Shown here piece after piece: positions 6,596-10,323 of a stretch of DNA of 10,323 bases. Under the pieces are notes generated by a model, which saw only the letters and a program-made list of their open reading frames with translations, was not told where the DNA came from and did not search any database. This DNA comes from JBEGQX01 sp041180805. GTDB taxonomy: Bacteria > Planctomycetota > Planctomycetia > Gemmatales > Gemmataceae. Position numbers and translations under genes: made by a program. The stretch is from NCBI GenBank assembly GCA_041180805.1, contig JBEGQX010000300.1:1-10323 (forward strand). The letters are read 5' to 3'. Every line of letters begins with the position of its first letter. Positions within the stretch are counted from its first letter, which is position 1.

Positions 6596-7951
6596 TTAGC
6601 AATTATTCTTATCCCAGATTTGCTCAATAGGTGGTTCGTTTTTTCTGTTTTTAATCCATGAGGGGCTAAGTTTTCCCCAAGCAAGGCAATAATGCCTAAG
6701 AGCCATGGATAAATCCTTGTTCTTTTCAAACTCATTTGCTTGGCTAATCTCGGCTTGAAAAGCATCCCAAGGCACATCTTGCCAGGCACTCTCCTCTGCC
6801 CTTTTTTTGAATGCCATAATTTGAAGCCTAACTTTCTCAATTTGCTTCGAATTTAATTGGATTTCAAAGTACCTGTGAATTTTAGCAGTTGGAGTTGGGA
6901 AATATTCAACAAGGGAATTTTGATTATTGTTTTGGTAAATCATAAAGCCCAAACCAAAAAAACCAATCACCAAAAAAACTATGGAAAGAATGAGTAGGAT
7001 TTCAAAACCACCCCCTTCTAAACCATTTTTCAACCAAATAATGGCACCTAATGCCGTTATAGCCCCTGCCAGAAAGCTGAAAACCCACCAGGGAATTCCC
7101 AGTTTTAGGACCAATTTTCCAAAAATGGAATCAGATATATTCCTGACTGCCCCTGAGTTATGAAGAATTGGGGCTGAATGATTATTTGATCCGCTTGGAT
7201 TGGGAACGGCACCGATGATTACGGTGATATTGTCATGCCCGCCGCGCAGGTTTGCGAGGTCGATTAAGCAACGGCATGCCTGTTCTGGAGAAAGGATAGA
7301 GGTTATTGCCCCAATTTCCTGATCTTTGATAAGGCCGCTTAATCCGTCGCTGCAGAGAAGAAATCTGTCCCCGGGCTCAATTGGATATGGGCCATCAACA
7401 TCGGGTTCCACATGACTTTCCGGCCCGAGGCAACGGTTAATGTAGTTACTTGGTATTTCCTTTACTTGGTCAGGGTCTAGTTTTTTAAGTCGGGCGTATT
7501 CCCAAACCAAACTGTGATCATATGTGAGTTGCTCTATGGCTTTTCCCCGGATGCGATAGACCCTGCTATCACCCACATGGCCAATCCAAGCACCTTCCGG
7601 GCGAATTACCAAAGCACTGGCAGTGGTTCCCATTCCCCGGAATTCAACATTTTGCATACCGCAATCATGTATGGTGGAATTTGCCTCGGTGAAAGCTTTT
7701 CTAAGGGAATTGGCTATACCATCAGATGCATATTTTGAATAAACATGGGGAATTGTTTTAACGGCTTGCTCGCTTGCTTTTTCACCAACAGCATGGGCCC
7801 CCATTCCATCCGCCACAAGCAGAATATGGCCAATATCCTGCCATTCTTTTTCATTGCTGGCGCATGCTACATGAAAACTGTCTTGATTGTAGCTTCTTTT
7901 CATCCCGACATCGGTGCGGGCTTTGCAATCAATTTGGGGAAATGAGGCCAC
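6596..7951 (-). CDS. PP2C-family Ser/Thr protein phosphatase with membrane tail
   Basis: The protein has 451 residues. Residues about 8-248 form a complete bacterial PPM/PP2C domain: RTDVGMKRSYNQD (D24), VADGMGAH (D48, G49), GMGTTASALV, IGHVGDSRVYRI, LTYDHS, NRCLG, FLLCSDGLSG (D202) and GGHDNITV (D240). These Asp residues bind the two catalytic metals. The usual DGMGGH is DGMGAH here, a mild change. Two membrane helices follow (about 285-307 and 316-339). A cytoplasmic tail of about 110 residues is predicted to be helical, and its 'NKDLSMALRHYCLAW' segment looks TPR-like. It probably reverses Hanks-type kinase phosphorylation at the membrane, but no kinase lies in this window. GTG 7951 is chosen because GGAG sits six bases upstream. 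The gene is divergent from the PEGA lipoprotein gene. Confidence 0.92.
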   Translation of the reverse strand: MASFPQIDCKARTDVGMKRSYNQDSFHVACASNEKEWQDIGHILLVADGMGAHAVGEKASEQAVKTIPHVYSKYASDGIANSLRKAFTEANSTIHDCGMQNVEFRGMGTTASALVIRPEGAWIGHVGDSRVYRIRGKAIEQLTYDHSLVWEYARLKKLDPDQVKEIPSNYINRCLGPESHVEPDVDGPYPIEPGDRFLLCSDGLSGLIKDQEIGAITSILSPEQACRCLIDLANLRGGHDNITVIIGAVPNPSGSNNHSAPILHNSGAVRNISDSIFGKLVLKLGIPWWVFSFLAGAITALGAIIWLKNGLEGGGFEILLILSIVFLVIGFFGLGFMIYQNNNQNSLVEYFPTPTAKIHRYFEIQLNSKQIEKVRLQIMAFKKRAEESAWQDVPWDAFQAEISQANEFEKNKDLSMALRHYCLAWGKLSPSWIKNRKNEPPIEQIWDKNNC

Positions 7952-8131
7952 TTAGATCTCCAATATGAATACTTTTGCCCATATTAGCCTAATTTTTTAT
8001 GAATGCAAACTAAAGAACAGTAATAACTTAAAGAGTTTTTGCGCTAATAATTGTTGGTATTGACGCCCATAAATCAAAGGTTATGAGAGGTAATTTGATG
8101 GGATCGCTGTTCTTACAATTGGTGCAGAAAG
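7952..8131. promoter_or_regulatory. Divergent spacer with candidate promoter for the PEGA lipoprotein
   Basis: Rightward, TTGACG (8060-8065, five of six) and TATGAG (8082-8087, four of six) are spaced 16 bases apart and would start transcription near 8094, leaving a leader of about 38 bases. Leftward, a weaker TTGCAT/TAATAT pair with a 16-base spacer can be read about 50 bases upstream of the phosphatase start. A short reading frame beginning at ATG 8082 overlaps the lipoprotein gene in another frame and does not look like a protein. Confidence 0.4.
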
Positions 8132-8623
8132 ATGTTAAATCCAAAAAAGTTACCCTTTCTGGTTGTTTTGTTCTTCGCCATCGGATGTGTAACCAGAAAA
8201 TATACGATTGATTCCCTGCCACAAGGAGCGTTGGTTTATAAAGATGGTAAACCAATCGGGGTGACTCCGATGGATGATCATTTTACCTATTACGGAAAAT
8301 ACAAATTTAAGCTTGTAAAAGATGGCTATGAACCTCTCGAGGTTGAACAGAAAATTCCAGCCCCTTGGTATCAGTATCCGCCATTAGATTTTATTTCAGA
8401 AAGCCTTTTCCCATTTGAAGTGCATGATATTCACCGGTTTAATTACGCATTAGAGCCTTCCAAAGCTGTCAGACAGGATGAAATGCTTCAAAAAGCCACA
8501 ACCCTCAGGCAAAAAGGTAAAGCAGTGGTGCCTTTTGCCCCAGTTCCTGGAAAATCGAATAAGCCGTTGGCTGATTCGTTAGTTTCACCACCTGTCGAGT
8601 CTGGCGTGGAAAAATTGCAATAG
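8132..8623 (+). CDS. PEGA-domain lipoprotein
   Basis: This protein has 163 residues. A basic start (NPKK) and hydrophobic core (7-17) end in FAIGC, a usable lipobox with Cys19 as the lipidated residue. It is therefore expected to be a lipoprotein anchored outside the cytoplasm. Residues about 23-75 form a PEGA repeat: a strand 'YTIDSLPQGALVYKDGKPIGVTP' followed by 'GKYKFKLVKDGYEPLE'. PEGA domains are small beta folds attached to surface and envelope proteins. A Pro/aromatic patch, PAPWYQYPPLDF (76-87), follows, then a charged, probably flexible tail. The ATG at 8132 has only a weak GGTG/AGAAAG upstream element. The partner and function are unknown. The stop lies two bases from the stop of the convergent zinc-ribbon gene. 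Confidence 0.88.
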   Translation: MLNPKKLPFLVVLFFAIGCVTRKYTIDSLPQGALVYKDGKPIGVTPMDDHFTYYGKYKFKLVKDGYEPLEVEQKIPAPWYQYPPLDFISESLFPFEVHDIHRFNYALEPSKAVRQDEMLQKATTLRQKGKAVVPFAPVPGKSNKPLADSLVSPPVESGVEKLQ

Positions 8624-8625
8624 TC

Positions 8626-9957
8626 TTAAGGTGTTTTTGCTGATTTTAAAATTTCAATCAGCTCATCGTGCCAGAAATCTCTGTTTTTCCAAGGTGATTC
8701 GAGAATTAAAATGCTGGAACCGGTGGCAGATTCTTTTTTAATTACCTCAATTCGATTAACCGGCATATCTCCGTCTTTAAGCTGAAACATTTCGGTTGTT
8801 ATTTCAAGGGATTGGTTGTTTGGTTTCTCTGGATCTTTTTCGCGAACCAACTTGGTGTTAGATTCAGGGCTTTCATTAAGAACCTTCAAAATTACAGAGT
8901 TTAATTCATTCCAGTCCTTGTATTCAGCACTCGCTTTGGAAATATCAAATAGATAAATCTTTGCTTGCTGATTGCCAAAATTTCCTATATCTTTTGGATT
9001 TTTTCCCAAGAAAACCGCAAGGGGTTTAAGCGGATAATCGCTGGATTTTTGTTCTATCCAAACATCGATAGGGATTTGTAAATTAAATTTTGTGTTTTTG
9101 CAGTTTAAGGCTTTGGTCTTTCTGGGAGTTGGTGACCAATTAGCCCGTGTTTCAGTTCTAATTTGAAATCTTGAAACAAAAGCCTGCCAAATCGGTTCAG
9201 CGGTTTTAGCTTGATCGATTCCATGGTATTGAAAAATCAAAAATAAAATTCCTTTATAGGTACTGGCCAGGCAAACGCCTTCCCAGTTTGTATTGTCTTC
9301 CATTTCCCCAACAAAATTATAATTAACAGCAGAAATGCTTCCTAATTTTGTGCTTTGGTCAGATACTTCCCACTCGAGTTTATTTTTGAATAAATCCTGC
9401 AGTCTTGAAAACACTTCTAGTTTTAATTCCCCTTCTGTAGGTTCTCTAGTCATAAAGTCCTTGGCCAAAACCAAAATGGAGATTTTTTGGGCTGAAGAAA
9501 AAGCAATCTGGGTCTTGGTTTTTTTTGCAAGAGTAGTGTCTTGTTTCATGCCTTTTGGTTGGTCCAACTTAAAATGGTTTGCTTCTACGGTAAGGGTCTC
9601 TTGTCGATCGGTTTGTTTCTTGGTGTTTTGATTGTTTATTGCTGGAAGACCAATTTTGAAAAAAAGATAAATGGTTGACCCTGCGAGCAAAATGGAAAAT
9701 CCAACAAAAATCCACAAGCCTAAAGAGGATTTTTTCTTTTTGCCTAGTCGGCGTTCGCTCAAGCTTGGCTTTGATTCTTCCTGAGATTTTTCAGGGACTG
9801 TAATTTGGGTTTCTTTTCGAGTGGAAGGGGTTGGCCCGGAACCCATCCGGAAAGCTTTTTGGCACTTTGGACATTTGAGGACTGTTAATCCTTTGAGGTC
9901 TTCAAGTGTAAAGAGATGTTTGCAAACGGGGTTTGGACAAGGAAATCCAGATGCCAT
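8626..9957 (-). CDS. Zinc-ribbon, single-pass membrane protein of unknown function
   Basis: The protein has 443 residues. The N-terminus has a short treble-clef or zinc-ribbon-like arrangement with C7, C12, C29 and C32 (C-x4-C, 16 residues, C-x2-C, 'KCPKCQKAF'). It resembles the zinc ribbons that begin many deltaproteobacterial and planctomycete membrane proteins. A charged linker (about 40-77) ends in KKKK, and one membrane helix follows (about 79-101). About 340 residues are then predicted outside the cytoplasm, with alternating strands and Lys-rich, Asn-rich loops. I do not recognise that outer part. Two segments of similar tone ('ISILVLAKDF...ILFLIFQYHG' and 'AVFLGKNP...ILILESPW') suggest an internal duplication of a PsbP/LpqN-like alpha-beta unit, but this is weak. 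ATG 9957 has a perfect AGGAGG (9968-9963) five bases upstream, so it should be well translated. Confidence 0.85.
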   Translation of the reverse strand: MASGFPCPNPVCKHLFTLEDLKGLTVLKCPKCQKAFRMGSGPTPSTRKETQITVPEKSQEESKPSLSERRLGKKKKSSLGLWIFVGFSILLAGSTIYLFFKIGLPAINNQNTKKQTDRQETLTVEANHFKLDQPKGMKQDTTLAKKTKTQIAFSSAQKISILVLAKDFMTREPTEGELKLEVFSRLQDLFKNKLEWEVSDQSTKLGSISAVNYNFVGEMEDNTNWEGVCLASTYKGILFLIFQYHGIDQAKTAEPIWQAFVSRFQIRTETRANWSPTPRKTKALNCKNTKFNLQIPIDVWIEQKSSDYPLKPLAVFLGKNPKDIGNFGNQQAKIYLFDISKASAEYKDWNELNSVILKVLNESPESNTKLVREKDPEKPNNQSLEITTEMFQLKDGDMPVNRIEVIKKESATGSSILILESPWKNRDFWHDELIEILKSAKTP

Positions 9958-9962
9958 TTAAA

Positions 9963-9968
9963 CCTCCT
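9963..9968 (-). promoter_or_regulatory. Consensus Shine-Dalgarno for the zinc-ribbon gene
   Basis: On the minus strand this reads AGGAGG, five bases before the ATG at 9957. It is the strongest ribosome binding site in the window and settles the start of that gene. Confidence 0.75.
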
Positions 9969-10031
9969 GTTTTTATTTAATTTAACAAGAAAGATAATCG
10001 ATTGGAAAAAATTTTGAAAAGGATTGTGAAG

Positions 10032-10106
10032 ATGAAACGGTTTTGCGGGGATAATATTGATTCTTTATTTGAATCGTTTAACGCGAAGTTTTCAAATGTG
10101 CTTTAA
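10032..10106 (+). CDS. Possible 24-codon leader peptide or spurious small frame
   Basis: An ATG at 10032 is preceded eight bases earlier by AAAAGGA (10017-10023) and opens a 24-codon frame beginning MKRFCGDNIDSLFESF and ending at TAA 10104-10106, which is 44 bases before the secreted-protein gene. A proper ribosome binding site is the only positive sign. The peptide has no recognisable motif and could easily be chance, a decayed gene end, or a short upstream leader. Confidence 0.2.
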   Translation: MKRFCGDNIDSLFESFNAKFSNVL

Positions 10107-10119
10107 AATCCGATAGGAA

Positions 10120-10134
10120 TTAAACCTGGTTTAA
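10120..10134. repeat. Perfect palindrome, candidate operator before the secreted gene
   Basis: TTAAACC (10120-10126) and GGTTTAA (10128-10134) are exact complements around a single T. The site lies 16 bases upstream of the ATG at 10151 and five bases before its GAGG ribosome binding site. It is a plausible repressor site, or an mRNA hairpin that could only form with strained pairing because the loop is one base. A DNA-binding site is the better reading. Confidence 0.4.
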
Positions 10135-10150
10135 ATTAAGAGGTATCGAA

Positions 10151-10323
10151 ATGAAAAATGCAATATTTGCCATGTTAATTGCGGTAACCTTTGGGCTGAA
10201 TGGATTGGTTGCTAATGAATCCGGAAAAAATTGCGCCGATTGTTCAAAGGATAAGAGCAATTGTTGGGCAAAAATTAAATCTTGGATGACCCACCATGAA
10301 GTTCCCCAAGGCTTAAACCATGG
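10151..10323 (+). CDS. Small secreted protein, N-terminus only (cut by window edge)
   Basis: ATG 10151 is preceded by GAGG (10140-10143) at seven bases, and the frame stays open for 57 codons to the window end. The first 20 residues or so form a Sec signal peptide (Lys2, hydrophobic core IFAMLIAVTFGL), with likely cleavage near LVA-NES. The mature start is Cys-bearing (CADCSKDKSNC, C29, C32, C39), then 'WAKIKSWMTHHEVPQGLNH'. The closely spaced Cys could form disulphides or bind metal or haem. CADC is not the haem motif C-x2-C-H, because Ser follows. I do not recognise the family, and the missing C-terminus prevents a call. Confidence 0.75.
   Translation, partial: MKNAIFAMLIAVTFGLNGLVANESGKNCADCSKDKSNCWAKIKSWMTHHEVPQGLNH

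Larger units (their letters stand above)
9958..10150. promoter_or_regulatory. Divergent spacer upstream of the small secreted protein
   Basis: The 193-base spacer separates the leftward zinc-ribbon gene from the rightward secreted-protein gene. TAAAAT at 10104-10109 matches five of six -10 bases, but no good -35 box precedes it. GATTC-N7-GAATC (10059-10075) is a short inverted repeat. A perfect 15-base palindrome lies at 10120-10134, and a 24-codon frame at 10032-10106; both are listed separately. Confidence 0.35.

Noticed and set aside
8082..8207. An ATG frame overlapping the start of the PEGA lipoprotein gene.
   Set aside because: It stops after about 41 codons in a different frame, and the lipoprotein signal and lipobox are in the 8132 frame.
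10151..10323. A haem-binding cytochrome c motif in the small secreted protein.
   Set aside because: The pattern is C-A-D-C-S, not C-x-x-C-H, in the visible part.
1..10323. CRISPR array, insertion sequence, tRNA/rRNA genes, toxin-antitoxin or phage defence cassette.
   Set aside because: I saw no regularly spaced repeats, transposase or integrase-like proteins, cloverleaf-like sequences or defence-domain proteins. All sizeable frames are accounted for by the genes listed.

Overview
This is an AT-rich bacterial window of ordinary, densely packed chromosomal genes. The gene content suggests Planctomycetota. The clues are a secreted PQQ-type beta-propeller protein whose mature end begins with a 'DWPQW-G-NRDG' block, a PEGA-domain lipoprotein with an aromatic 'PWYQYPPLDF' tail, a zinc-ribbon/single-membrane-helix protein with an unrecognised outer domain, and a PP2C phosphatase with a membrane tail. 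The phylum is inferred from family resemblance. The low GC is not typical of the best-known members, so a search is needed to place it. I see no transposase, phage gene, CRISPR array, tRNA or rRNA.

Layout. From 1 to 570 on the minus strand lies the N-terminal two thirds or so of an alpha/beta hydrolase, cut by the window edge. A 279-base divergent spacer follows. It contains a textbook sigma-54 promoter (594-610) reading toward the hydrolase. On the other side, 850-3849 on the plus strand encodes a 999-residue sigma-54 activator anchored by about ten membrane helices, with GAF, AAA+ and Fis-type HTH domains. Its stop codon abuts, with no gap, the stop codon of a convergent secreted beta-propeller protein (3850-5241, minus). 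A 130-base divergent promoter region then leads to rpsU (ribosomal protein bS21) and, 40 bases further, an acyl-CoA desaturase (5616-6530). Convergent to the desaturase is a PP2C phosphatase (6596-7951, minus). A PEGA lipoprotein (8132-8623, plus) diverges from it and converges, two bases apart, on the zinc-ribbon membrane protein (8626-9957, minus). The start of a small secreted Cys-containing protein (10151 onward, plus) runs off the right edge.

How the genes may work together. The best-supported functional link is at the left end: a membrane-embedded sigma-54 activator sits divergently beside the only sigma-54 consensus promoter I found, which drives the hydrolase. This looks like a local signal-to-hydrolase switch. 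rpsU and the desaturase are close enough to be co-transcribed, and a small hairpin could mask the desaturase ribosome binding site. The remaining genes look like single-gene units in alternating orientation with very short 3' spacing.
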